From assembly GCA_014728185.1 (NCBI GenBank), contig WJMB01000276.1, positions 1-11,660 on the forward strand: a stretch of 11,660 nt of DNA, read 5' to 3'. This DNA comes from Candidatus Coatesiibacteriota bacterium. GTDB taxonomy: Bacteria > RBG-13-66-14. Position 1 is the stretch's first letter. Each line of letters begins with the position of its first letter. Position numbers and translations under genes: made by a program. The notes under the pieces are model-generated. The model saw only the letters and a program-made list of their open reading frames with translations, ran no database searches and was not told the origin of the DNA. Below are positions 1-7,145 of this stretch, piece by piece.

Positions 1-1433
1 CGGGCGGTCAGCAACAGATCGTCGATCCCGGCGTTGCCCTGGTTCTCGAAGATAAGGTTGGGCCGTGAGGAGAGCCAGTCGGTCTGGGCCAGGTCCAGGT
101 CGTCGCTCCAGGTGTAGTCGACCTCGACGGAGACGCCGCTTCCCGGCGCCGTCGCCAGGCTTACCAGTCCCTCCTGGCGCATCAGGCACCACTGGTCGTC
201 GTCCAGGGGCGTACCGCCGACGCGCAGCTCGTCGACACGGCGGATGGGCGGGACGTCAAGCTGGAAGACCCGGGCGGCACCGTCGCCGGTGAAGGTGTCC
301 GTCGAGGTCCGCAGTCCGTCGTCGTCGTAGTCGCCGAAGAGCAGGGCCTCGGTGACGGGATTGTAGCCGAGTTGAGAGGTCCAGTCCGGGGAGGTGTTGT
401 AGTAGCCGCCCTTGTTTTCATAGATGCGGATCGGCTGCCACCAGCCGCCGATCGCCAGGTCGAGCAGGCCGTTCTGATTGATGTCGGCCAGGGCGGCGAA
501 GGAGCTCATCTCCTCGGAGTCGCTCTGCCAGTCCGGTGTGGTATCGATCAGACCGCCGTTGGAGAGATAAAGGATGTCCACCTGACCGGCGCTCTGATTG
601 TTGTTGGCGACCACCAGGTCGGTCCAGCCGTCGCCGTTGATGTCTCCGGCGGCCAGACGGATCGAATCCCAGGTGTCGGCGTCCCCCCAGCTCGGCGTCG
701 TGGGCAGGCCGGAGGCTCCGCCGAAGAAGATCGCGTTGGAGTCGCCCTCGGCGGCGGCGGCCAGGTCCAGGTAACCATCGTTGTCGAAGTCGGCGAATAG
801 CACGTCCATCCAGGTCGTGTCTTTATCCGACTCCCAGGCCGGATCCGTCGTCAGGGTGCCGTTCTGGTTCTCGTAGATGCGCAGCGGCTCGTTGCGGGAG
901 ACGTAGTCCACCCCGCAGGCCACGGCCAGATCGAGGTCGCCGTCACCGTCGTAGTCGCCCCAGCAGATGCCGAAGCTGTTGTCCGCGGGTTCGGCCTGCC
1001 AGATGGGATTGGCGGTGAAGCTGCCGGTGTTGTTGCCGTAGAGCACATCGTGCTCGTAACTCCACGGGTTGCCGCCGCCCAGCAGCGCCGCGGCCAATTC
1101 CGGATAGCCGTCGTCGTCGTAGTCGGCGCACTCGAGGTGCCCGTGGTACTCGTCATGGTCGCCGTTCCAGGAGGGAGCGGTCTCCAATCCACCGGGCAGG
1201 TTGTAGTAGACGCAGCAGTAGCCCGGGGTGATGTCGTTGCCGTTGGCGACGGCCAGGTCGATATCGCCGTCGGCGTCGACATCGGCCCAGTCGCAGCCCG
1301 TCGAGATCGGGTAGGCTCCGCCGGGCTGGTCGGTGGATTGCCAGACCGCGGTGGTGGTCAGGTTGATCGTCGCCGCGGAAACGCTTGCTAGCAGCAGCAC
1401 CGACAGCAGGCAGAGAGAGCGTCGTTTGGTCAT
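1..1433 (-). CDS. Secreted FG-GAP/VCBS seven-bladed beta-propeller protein (3' end outside window)
   Basis: The frame is open from ATG 1433 to the window edge, giving 477 residues without a stop, so the C-terminus is missing. Residues 1-20 form a signal peptide: basic MTKRR, a Leu/Val-rich core, then an ASVSAA cleavage region. Seven Asp-rich calcium-loop motifs follow at about residues 51, 104, 160, 215, 264, 317 and 368, for example DVDADGDIDLAV and DYDGDGDLDLAV. They are 49-56 residues apart, as in integrin-alpha-type FG-GAP/VCBS blades, and seven blades would close one propeller. A further region (about 398-477, VDELRVGGTPL onward) starts a second, probably beta-rich, domain. A good Shine-Dalgarno (GGGAGG) precedes the ATG. 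Such proteins are exported or surface-exposed and often bind ligands or calcium. No enzymatic motif is visible and the specific role is unknown. Confidence 0.9.
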   Translation of the reverse strand, partial: MTKRRSLCLLSVLLLASVSAATINLTTTAVWQSTDQPGGAYPISTGCDWADVDADGDIDLAVANGNDITPGYCCVYYNLPGGLETAPSWNGDHDEYHGHLECADYDDDGYPELAAALLGGGNPWSYEHDVLYGNNTGSFTANPIWQAEPADNSFGICWGDYDGDGDLDLAVACGVDYVSRNEPLRIYENQNGTLTTDPAWESDKDTTWMDVLFADFDNDGYLDLAAAAEGDSNAIFFGGASGLPTTPSWGDADTWDSIRLAAGDINGDGWTDLVVANNNQSAGQVDILYLSNGGLIDTTPDWQSDSEEMSSFAALADINQNGLLDLAIGGWWQPIRIYENKGGYYNTSPDWTSQLGYNPVTEALLFGDYDDDGLRTSTDTFTGDGAARVFQLDVPPIRRVDELRVGGTPLDDDQWCLMRQEGLVSLATAPGSGVSVEVDYTWSDDLDLAQTDWLSSRPNLIFENQGNAGIDDLLLTA

Positions 1434-1476
1434 CTATCCTCCCGGAACGGTCCTCAAAGGCTGGTGGTTCGCTTCG

Positions 1477-1505
1477 ACTATAGATGAAGAAGCCGACGGC
1501 GACAA
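1477..1505 (-). promoter_or_regulatory. Sigma70-type promoter for the VCBS propeller gene
   Basis: On the minus strand, TTGTCG (1505-1500) and TATAGT (1482-1477) are separated by exactly 17 bases. They sit about 45 bases upstream of the ATG at 1433, leaving a short leader with the GGGAGG ribosome site. Spacing and position are right for a housekeeping promoter; the -35 box is only a partial match. Confidence 0.55.
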
Positions 1506-1628
1506 GCTTTTTGCATACTCGAATCCACCACTCCGGTGTTGATGACCGCGTCGCTTGATCCACTCCACAAGTGACACATCAGGAGACGGATCATCATCCG
1601 ATTCTATATGCGAATCTATCGCCCGCTC

Positions 1629-1652
1629 GTTGTCATCCCCTGCTTGATAACT
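1629..1652 (+). repeat. Short dispersed module X, copy 1
   Basis: GTTGTCAT followed 7 bases later by TTGATAACT. The same pair recurs at 6990-7012 with a 6-base gap. It lies about 50 bases upstream of the first MITE-like element. Too short to be certain alone, but supported by the other shared modules in the same gaps. Confidence 0.4.
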
Positions 1653-1701
1653 CAGGAAGCTTACATTTAACCAGGGCTCGCTCAGCGGCAAATTATCTTT
1701 G

Positions 1702-2048
1702 GGTTATCACACGTTCATGAACAGGCATGTATCGCTAATAGCTTGTTATTATGTTTCATATAGCTGTACGAGCTGCCACTGTTCGTGTGTTGCCCGGTGG
1801 CATAAAACAGATGCTCTCTATGCGAACGCTTCAAACAGAAATTTGCGAGTCGGCTAATCGCGACTCCCGGCATTTTCCCGGGCTTAACAGCTTAAAGAGG
1901 CTATCTGTTTTCTATTGGCGGCGTTATCAGATATGAATACCTTTTGGCTTGTCGATCTGGGGCCCTTCGTGGGTTGGTTGTCGGCACTTTCGCTCTAAAT
2001 GCCGCTCAGTGTCCCTTCAACGTCGGTTCAGTTTCAGGTGATGATTCC
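1702..2048 (+). mobile_element. MITE-like dispersed element, copy A (imperfect ends)
   Basis: This ~347-bp stretch aligns in the same orientation over its whole length with 9443-9785. Shared blocks include TTATCACACGTTCAT, TGTATCGCTAAT, GCTTGTTATTATGT, GGAGGCTATCTG (here AGAGGCTATCTG), TTATCAGATATGAA and GCCGGTTCAGTTT (here GTCGGTTCAGTTT). By eye roughly three quarters of positions agree, with small indels. Its ends are degenerate inverted repeats (GGTTATCAC against GTGATGATTCC). It carries no transposase, and indels disrupt the only ORF when compared with copy B. It could be a non-autonomous transposon or a dispersed non-coding RNA family; the inverted ends, perfect in copy B, favour the first. 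Confidence 0.65.
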
Positions 2049-2254
2049 TATAACTTATGCTCCTAGATAATAATAATATACAGGAATACTATTGCTTCTG
2101 TTGTATGATATGATAGCATTATTTATATGTTACCAATGTCAGGCTGTTACTGGGTTAAGTACTTATAACAGCTAACTATCTCAACGAGGGGATGTCGAAT
2201 TCGCAGCGAGTTTGAATAGTCCCTGCTTTCAAGCTTTTCGAGGTAGTGACGTTG

Positions 2255-2289
2255 GTCCGGTTTGCCGTGATGATCTCATAAGGTAGTAT
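2255..2289 (+). repeat. Dispersed module Y, copy 1
   Basis: Pattern GTCCG-N12-GAT-N2-CATAAGGTAGTAT. The same pattern with identical spacing is at 7111-7145 (CATAAGGTGGTAT), and its first half is at 9879-9898. It lies about 95 bases upstream of the outer-membrane gene, so it could be a promoter or regulator site, but the copy at 7111-7145 is not just upstream of a plus-strand gene. Confidence 0.5.
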
Positions 2290-2382
2290 CAGAAGACTCT
2301 GTCAAATTAACAACATGACCCTTGCCCGATGACACCTACACTGCTATTATTACCTTGTCATTCCAACCCGAGGAGGCCGTTG

Positions 2383-3048
2383 ATGAACCGCTCAGCCCAG
2401 CCTGTTCTGCACTACTCCCTGATAATTCTGCTCGTTCTGGCTCTCAGCGCCGCCGCCGACTTTTCCGGACGCAACGGCTACGGCCGCATCGGTTTCCGCG
2501 GCGGCTACCCCATCAGCTTCGGCCAGCCCCTGGCCTCCTACGGCGGCTTCAACTTCGAGGAGGGCGAGTACTACGGCCTGGTCAACGCGGCCCTCGAGGG
2601 CGGCATCGGCTTCAGCGACTACCTGGAGCTGACCATCGCCGTCAACGTCGAGTTCGCCAAATGGACCTTCCAGCCCGATCTCGGCGACGAGGTGGTCTAC
2701 GACTCCGGCACCGGTTCGGCCGTGGTCGGGGCGACCGCCTACTTCATCAAGGGCGACATCCGTCCCTACGGCCGCCTGGACGCCGGCGTCAGCTTCCACT
2801 ACGGCGACGACGCCCAGGACGCCCCGGGCTACATCCGCTCCGTGGGCTTCGGTCTGGGCGTGGGGGTTGGCTGCCAGTTCGTCCTCGGCGAGGTTTTCTA
2901 CCTGGAGCCCTACTTCCACTGGCGCTCGCATCTCAACTCGAAGTACGACGTCGAGGTCGACGGGATCGAGTTCGAACCCTACGAAGAGGATTATGAACAG
3001 ATGCCGATGAGCCTCCACGCGGGCCTGGGCTTCGGCTTCCTGTTCTAA
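2383..3048 (+). CDS. Small outer-membrane beta-barrel protein
   Basis: A 221-residue exported protein. I chose ATG 2383 because AGGAGG lies 7 bases upstream and the next residues form a signal peptide (MNRSAQ, hydrophobic core YSLIILLVLALSAAA, cleavage near 25-26). The in-frame ATG at 2329 would bury that signal. The mature part is a series of alternating amphipathic strands rich in Gly, Tyr and Phe, with acidic loops. It ends in GLGFGFLF: an aromatic C-terminal residue on a final amphipathic strand is the hallmark of Bam-assembled barrels. The size fits an 8-stranded OmpA/OmpW-like barrel, but I recognise no specific family. It stands alone, convergent with the phosphorylase gene. No plus-strand terminator with a T-run is visible after the stop. 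Confidence 0.85.
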   Translation: MNRSAQPVLHYSLIILLVLALSAAADFSGRNGYGRIGFRGGYPISFGQPLASYGGFNFEEGEYYGLVNAALEGGIGFSDYLELTIAVNVEFAKWTFQPDLGDEVVYDSGTGSAVVGATAYFIKGDIRPYGRLDAGVSFHYGDDAQDAPGYIRSVGFGLGVGVGCQFVLGEVFYLEPYFHWRSHLNSKYDVEVDGIEFEPYEEDYEQMPMSLHAGLGFGFLF

Positions 3049-3095
3049 GCCGCGGTCGGTCCCGGCGAACCGGACCCGCAATCCAACCGCGTCAT

Positions 3096-3128
3096 CGTAA
3101 AAACGGGCCGACCAGCGGGTCGGCCCGT
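3096..3128 (-). terminator. Intrinsic terminator of the purine nucleoside phosphorylase gene
   Basis: A perfect 11-bp GC-rich stem (3103-3113 with 3118-3128) closes a 4-base loop. Read on the minus strand it is followed by a run of five T (plus-strand AAAAA at 3099-3103). It lies 28 bases beyond the stop at 3156. On the plus strand no T-run follows, so it probably serves only the minus-strand gene, although the hairpin could stabilise the convergent mRNA. Confidence 0.85.
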
Positions 3129-3155
3129 GCATATGCCGTTTCCTGAAGGATCGTC

Positions 3156-4001
3156 CTACACCTCCAAGCGCGCCACGATGCCCCGCAGCCAGGCGACGAA
3201 GTCCTCGGTCATCGACTGGGCGGTGCGCAGCACCTCGGCGTGTCCATCGGCGGCGCGCTGGCCGGCGCTGTTGGTGACGGCGGAGAGGGCCAGCACGCGC
3301 AGCTCCAGGCCGCGGGCCTCGATGACCTCGGGCGTGGTGGACATCCCGATCACGTCGCCGCCCAGGGATGCGTAGGCCCGGACCTCGGCCGCCGTCTCGT
3401 AGCTGGGACCGGCGACGCCGACGTAGACGCCCTCGCGGACGTTGAGCCCGTGCCGGGCGGCCTCCTCGGTCGCCAGGCGGCGCAGGGCGGCGTCGTAGGC
3501 CCCGGCCAGGGGGACGAAGTGGTGGGTCCGCCCGGAGACGGGATCGCCGCGCAGCGGGTTGGCGCCCATCAGGTGCAGGTGGTCGCGCAGGATGACGAAG
3601 CTTCCCGGGACAATCTCCTCGCGCAGTGAGCCCGAGGCGTTGGTGACCACCAGGGTGCGCGCTCCCAGGGCGGCGGCCAGGCGCACCGGATAGGTGACCT
3701 GGTGGATATCGTGGCCCTCGTAATAATGCAGCCGCCCGGCGAAGCAGAGCACGGGGACGGTCTCCAGCACTCCGGCGACGAGCTGATGCCGGTGCCCGGC
3801 GACGGTCCCGCCGGCCATCCCCGGGATTTCGGAGTAGGGAACGGTGACGGCGTCGCGCAGGGCCTCGGCTACCGGCGAGAGGCCGGAGCCCAGGATCAAC
3901 GCCGCCCGGGGCTTGACGCTCAAACGCCCGGTAAGCTCCCCGCGCGCCCGCTCCAGGAGCTTCTCGCCGTGGGGGTTCTTTTCCTGTTGGCCGTTTTCCA
4001 T
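3156..4001 (-). CDS. punA: Purine nucleoside phosphorylase (trimeric, 6-oxopurine type)
   Basis: 281 residues, the usual length for trimeric PNPs. The enzyme splits inosine or guanosine with phosphate into the base and (deoxy)ribose-1-phosphate in cytosolic purine salvage. Family landmarks in order: phosphate loop GSGLSP (38-43), GRLHYYEGH (89-97), TNASG (120-124), GPSYET (198-203), GMSTTPE (219-225) and VTNSAG (242-247). Glu202 and Asn244 match the base-contacting Glu201 and Asn243 of human PNP, which indicates 6-oxopurine specificity rather than MTA phosphorylase. His92 and Met220 match further active-site positions. The Ala-Ala-Gly-Gly stretch common in homologues reads ASGS here, a mild deviation. 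The ATG has GGAAG just upstream. It is monocistronic, has its own terminator, and is divergent from the B12-controlled receptor. Confidence 0.95.
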   Translation of the reverse strand: MENGQQEKNPHGEKLLERARGELTGRLSVKPRAALILGSGLSPVAEALRDAVTVPYSEIPGMAGGTVAGHRHQLVAGVLETVPVLCFAGRLHYYEGHDIHQVTYPVRLAAALGARTLVVTNASGSLREEIVPGSFVILRDHLHLMGANPLRGDPVSGRTHHFVPLAGAYDAALRRLATEEAARHGLNVREGVYVGVAGPSYETAAEVRAYASLGGDVIGMSTTPEVIEARGLELRVLALSAVTNSAGQRAADGHAEVLRTAQSMTEDFVAWLRGIVARLEV

Positions 4002-4072
4002 ACTCTTCCAGCCCCTTCCTGCAGGTAATCCGCGGCTTGACCGGGGGACCGGCCCCTCCGGCCTTAGCGCCC

Positions 4073-4101
4073 TTGACTCATTGGCGACTCGATACCATAA
4101 T
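4073..4101 (+). promoter_or_regulatory. Sigma70-type promoter of the riboswitch-btuB unit
   Basis: TTGACT (4073-4078) and CATAAT (4096-4101) are separated by exactly 17 bases; each differs from consensus at one base. The predicted start near 4108 lies just before the first paired element of the cobalamin aptamer at 4123, so the promoter is placed exactly where the riboswitch transcript should begin. Confidence 0.8.
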
Positions 4102-4119
4102 ATCTAAGCACTTGCGAAG

Positions 4120-4292
4120 CAAAGCCACACTGCCGGCGACCCGGGGAAGGCGGTTGGAATCCGCCGCGGTCGCGCCACTGTGTTCGGCGAGGGAGCGACA
4201 GCAGCCACTGGACCCGCGAGGGGTCCGGGAAGGCGTCGCCCCCGTGACGGGGTAGCCCGTCGAAGCCGTCAGCCAGGATATCCGTGGTTAGC
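4120..4292 (+). promoter_or_regulatory. Cobalamin (B12) riboswitch aptamer
   Basis: An adenosylcobalamin-class aptamer ahead of the receptor gene. The closing stem pairs AGCCAC (4123-4128) with GTGGTT (4284-4289, one G-U pair). Family landmarks appear in order: GGGAAGGCGGT...GAATCCGCCGC (4143-4167), the invariant GCCACTG (4174-4180), a peripheral hairpin of the form GGACCC...GGGTCC (4210-4225), and the B12 box CAGCCAGGA (4270-4278) near the 3' end. Known members shut off B12 transport or synthesis genes when the cofactor is plentiful, which fits the receptor downstream. The expression platform appears to be the terminator at 4365-4424. A second candidate is CCCCCTT (4311-4317), which could pair with the AAAGGAGG at 4324-4331. 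Confidence 0.9.
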
Positions 4293-4364
4293 CGGTCAGC
4301 CGTTACTCCACCCCCTTCGCGTCAAAGGAGGTCGGCATGACCGCGCGCAATTCGCCCCGCTCCC

Positions 4365-4424
4365 GCCGTATCTCGTTCGCGCCGTCCCGTCCAGCGGGAC
4401 CCGGCTCGCGAGATGCGGCTTTTT
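4365..4424 (+). terminator. Intrinsic terminator in the riboswitch leader (expression platform)
   Basis: An 11-bp stem pairs GCCGTATCTCG (4365-4375) with CGAGATGCGGC (4409-4419), all Watson-Crick except one G-U. It encloses a smaller hairpin (4384-4389 with 4395-4400) and is followed at once by TTTTT (4420-4424). It lies between the aptamer and the receptor's ribosome site. That makes B12-triggered premature termination the likely control mechanism. Confidence 0.7.
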
Positions 4425-4501
4425 GTATCGCTACGGGACATCGTCTAGGGACATTCGATAACGAACATTGTAACATTTCAAGCGGACAAAGGAGCGGGAC
4501 C

Positions 4502-6445
4502 TTGTCGATTAAACGGATCACCACCCTGTTGTTGCTTTTGACCCTGGCCGCCGGGGCGGTCACCTACACCCACACCCGGGAGCTGGGCGGCCTGCGCGAG
4601 GACGGCTGGCTGGTCATCGAGCGCGAGGACATCCTCGCCTCGGGGGCGCTTAGCCTGGCCGAGCTACTGAGCGGTGTGCCCGGCGTAATCGTCAACACCA
4701 ACGGCGCGCCGACGGGACTGTCCACTCTGAGCCTGCGCGGTGCGGCCTCGCGCCAGGTGCGCATCAACCTCGACGGCGTACCCCTCAACCAGGCGACCAA
4801 CGGCGTGGTCGACCTCTCGGGCATCCCGTTGTCCCTGGTGGAGCGTATCGAGATCAACCGCACCACCGCCGGTATCCTGGCCGGCTCCGCCGCCGTCGGT
4901 GGGACGGTCAACATCGTCACCCTGGGCGGCGATTCATCGCTGAGCGTCGCCGTGGGCTCGGCCGGTGAGGAGCGCTACGCCTTCGGCTACGGTCTGGGCA
5001 ATCCCGGCGTGCGCCTCGACGCCTGGTTGGAGAGCTCCGACGGTCGGCGGGCCAACTCCGACGGCGAGCGCCTGGGTGCCCGGGCCTCCATCGGCCTGGA
5101 GACCGGCGGTCTGGACCTGGATTTGGCCTATACCCTGCGCTCGGCGGAGCTGGGCGTTCCCGGATCACGGCCCGCCGCGGGTGACGTCCCGGTCTACGGC
5201 GACGACGAGGTCACCAGCCTGCTGGATCGTCAGAGGGAGCTGGAGCACGCCGTGAGCCTCAACGGCACCCTGGACCTGGACGCCGCCGAGCTGTGGCTGC
5301 GCGCCCGCTGGAGCGACGGCGGGCTCGAGTACGACAACTGGTACGCCTACGGCGGGCATTACCACGACCAGAGCGTCTACGACCTGCGCAGCCTCTACGC
5401 CGAGCTGGGGGCGAGCTGGTCGTCCCTGGCTTGGCTGGGTCTGGCGGCGGGGTTTGATTTCCAGAGTGACGGCCTCGAGGCCCGCATCGACTCCACCCGC
5501 TGGGACGACCCCGACTCGCCCGACGACGAGGGCCTGACCAGCACCACGGAGTGGGATCCGAGGGCCGACAACCTGGGCGGTTTCCTCAAGGCCCAGGGCA
5601 TCTTCGACGGCTGGGGCGTCGAGGCCGACCTGCGCCTTGACAACCATTCCGAGTACGGCTTCCATCTGGCGCCCGGCGGTCTGGTCCGCCTGGAACTGGA
5701 GATGCTCCAACTGGTGGCCTCGGCCGGGCTGACCTATGCCCCGCCGACGCTCAACGACCTCTACTGGCCCGGCTCGGGCAACCCGGACCTCGAACCCGAA
5801 ACGGGCTGGCAGGCCGATCTGAGCGCGATCCTCGAGCTGGGCGGTCAGCGCTTCGAGGCCGCCGGATTCTACCGGATCACCAGTGAGCTGATCGCCTGGA
5901 CCCCGGACACCGACGGCTGGTGGCGGCCGGCCAACATCAACGAGCAACGGGTCCTCGGCGTCACTCTGGAAACGGCCCTGGCGCTGGGCGACGAGCTGCG
6001 GCCGCGCCTGGCCTACACCTACACCGACGCACTCCAGCACAACAGCGAGTTGGTCCACTCCGACTTCGTCGAGGGCGACACCTTCGAGGTCGTCGAGCGC
6101 CGCGCCGCCAACCTGCCCGAGCACCAGGTCCGGCTGACCCTCCCGCTGATGCTCGACTCGGACAGCGGCGTGCTGGTCAACCTGCGCTGGAGCGGTGAAC
6201 GTGTCGCCTACTACCCCGACTACTCGGCCTACCCGGTGATCGGGATGAACGAGAAGACGATCCCCGCCGCGCTGACCCTGGACCTGCGGGCCGAGTACCG
6301 CCTGGACGGCGGCCTGGCCCTGTTCTGCAACCTGCGAAACCTCACCGACGAGGACGCGCCGGCGGCCTTCGGCGACACCTTCCAGGACCGCGATTACCCG
6401 CGCCGGCCACGGAGTTTCACCATCGGCGCCGAGTTGAGCCTTTAG
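4502..6445 (+). CDS. btuB: BtuB-like TonB-dependent outer-membrane receptor, probably for cobalamin
   Basis: 647 residues from a TTG start at 4502, close to BtuB length. I chose this start because AAAGGAG (4488-4494) sits 7 bases upstream and a signal peptide follows directly (SIKRITTLLLLLTLAAGAVTY). An in-frame ATG at 4337 would run through the leader terminator. A plug domain spans about 35-142: VIEREDILASGALSLAELL, a VPGV turn, LRG, RINLDGVPL, then VERIEI and the end motif GGTVNIVT (133-140). The remaining ~500 residues are a 22-strand-type barrel with aromatic and acidic loops, finishing in RSFTIGAELSL; the last residue is Leu rather than the usual Phe. Uptake would be driven by TonB-ExbBD, not encoded here. 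The cobalamin riboswitch upstream is the main evidence for the substrate; without it I would say only 'TonB-dependent receptor'. A clear TonB box is not visible. Confidence 0.88.
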   Translation: MSIKRITTLLLLLTLAAGAVTYTHTRELGGLREDGWLVIEREDILASGALSLAELLSGVPGVIVNTNGAPTGLSTLSLRGAASRQVRINLDGVPLNQATNGVVDLSGIPLSLVERIEINRTTAGILAGSAAVGGTVNIVTLGGDSSLSVAVGSAGEERYAFGYGLGNPGVRLDAWLESSDGRRANSDGERLGARASIGLETGGLDLDLAYTLRSAELGVPGSRPAAGDVPVYGDDEVTSLLDRQRELEHAVSLNGTLDLDAAELWLRARWSDGGLEYDNWYAYGGHYHDQSVYDLRSLYAELGASWSSLAWLGLAAGFDFQSDGLEARIDSTRWDDPDSPDDEGLTSTTEWDPRADNLGGFLKAQGIFDGWGVEADLRLDNHSEYGFHLAPGGLVRLELEMLQLVASAGLTYAPPTLNDLYWPGSGNPDLEPETGWQADLSAILELGGQRFEAAGFYRITSELIAWTPDTDGWWRPANINEQRVLGVTLETALALGDELRPRLAYTYTDALQHNSELVHSDFVEGDTFEVVERRAANLPEHQVRLTLPLMLDSDSGVLVNLRWSGERVAYYPDYSAYPVIGMNEKTIPAALTLDLRAEYRLDGGLALFCNLRNLTDEDAPAAFGDTFQDRDYPRRPRSFTIGAELSL

Positions 6446-6466
6446 CACTACAGAGCTGCGATAACC

Positions 6467-6495
6467 AACGCGGCGGGCTGCACCGCCGCGTTTTT
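6467..6495 (+). terminator. Intrinsic terminator after btuB
   Basis: A 10-bp stem pairs AACGCGGCGG (6467-6476) with CCGCCGCGTT (6483-6492), with a 6-base loop, followed by TTTTT (6491-6495). It begins 22 bases after the receptor stop. Confidence 0.9.
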
Positions 6496-6831
6496 CCAAT
6501 TCCTACGACGCTGAAACCTGACCCGCCTTCAATGCGTCTTAACTGATGCAGGCAGCCAAAAACCGACGTGGGAGGACGGCAATGGCTCTGATAACCAAAA
6601 GCGTCATCGAACAGCGGCCCCGGCAGCCGATGGTCGCCTAGCGGGCACTGATGAGATCAACACTGCGGTGCCGGCATTGGACGGCGTTTCGCATTGGTGT
6701 TCTCCACCTGGGATTCATGAAGCTCTTCGGGGCGGATCGTGATCCGCTTGTGGGATCATCGCTCGCCGTTGAACCGGCACACATAGCTAAAAGATTGCGC
6801 TTGAATGCTTTAGGCATCCAAGAACGCGAGC

Positions 6832-6850
6832 GGACCAAATCAGAGCTGAT
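6832..6850 (+). repeat. Dispersed module W, copy 1
   Basis: GGACCAAATCAGAGCTGAT matches 9337-9354 (the same without one G). A GCTGATTGGG follows at 6878-6887 and directly at 9349-9358, so the later copy looks like a version with ~30 bases removed. A short match, suggestive only. Confidence 0.4.
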
Positions 6851-6989
6851 ATTGAAGGGTTCAACGAGCAGTCAATCGCTGATTGGGTGCGCCCAACTTA
6901 GCCCCCGCTGAAAGCATACGCAGTCTTGTTGCTTGATAATGCAGCAGATATGAGTCGAGTGACAATCGAATGGGCGTGATCATCTTTCT

Positions 6990-7012
6990 GTTGTCATTGT
7001 TGTTTGATAACT
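6990..7012 (+). repeat. Short dispersed module X, copy 2
   Basis: GTTGTCAT then TTGATAACT, matching 1629-1652 with a one-base indel. A related TGCTTGATAA is also at 6930-6939. Confidence 0.4.
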
Positions 7013-7082
7013 GAGCGCATACTTTACTGCCGCCACCTATTCACAGCTCAAATGTGACAGTCGCTTGTGATATTAAGCCCGT

Positions 7083-7145
7083 ATTATCAGCAAATTACAA
7101 TCCCAACCCCGTCCGAACAGGGTATGCGATTCCATAAGGTGGTAT
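7083..7145 (+). repeat. Dispersed module Y, copy 2 (longest version)
   Basis: Begins with ATTATCAGCA, with GTCCG exactly 28 bases after its start, as in the copy at 9851. It continues GTCCG-N12-GAT-N2-CATAAGGTGGTAT, as in the copy at 2255. It therefore overlaps both other copies and links them. Equal spacing in all three is the main support. Confidence 0.55.

Larger units (their letters stand above)
1434..2382. other. Long AT-rich intergenic region with repeats, no convincing gene
   Basis: About 950 bases separate the divergently oriented propeller and outer-membrane genes. The first ~70 bases hold the propeller promoter. The rest has no ORF with a credible ribosome site and protein-like composition. 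It contains a short repeat module (1629-1652), the first MITE-like copy (1702-2048), a very AT-rich stretch (2041-2160, 36 of 120 bases G+C) and a second module (2255-2289). Base composition differs sharply from the neighbouring genes. Confidence 0.7.

Noticed and set aside
372..800. Plus-strand ORF of 142 codons within the propeller gene
   Set aside because: It is antisense to the VCBS repeats, whose Asp-rich motifs are unambiguous on the minus strand. Long antisense frames are expected at this GC content.
1751..1936. 61-codon ORF inside MITE-like copy A as a possible conserved small protein
   Set aside because: The first ~19 codons resemble copy B (AVRAA...GGIK), but indels then put the copies out of frame and most substitutions change the residue, so protein-level selection is not supported.
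1629..2289. CRISPR array
   Set aside because: The repeats are few, of different lengths, and not evenly spaced with unique spacers; no cas gene is present.
2329..2382. Upstream start for the barrel protein
   Set aside because: It would place 18 residues ahead of the signal peptide and has no ribosome site, whereas ATG 2383 has AGGAGG.
2392..3132. Minus-strand ORF of 246 codons opposite the outer-membrane barrel gene
   Set aside because: Val/Glu/Ala-rich translation without motifs; the plus-strand frame has a ribosome site, signal peptide and aromatic C-terminus.
5165..6499. Minus-strand ORF of 444 codons opposite btuB
   Set aside because: Repetitive Val/Gln/Gly/Asp composition typical of an antisense shadow, and it would cover the btuB terminator.
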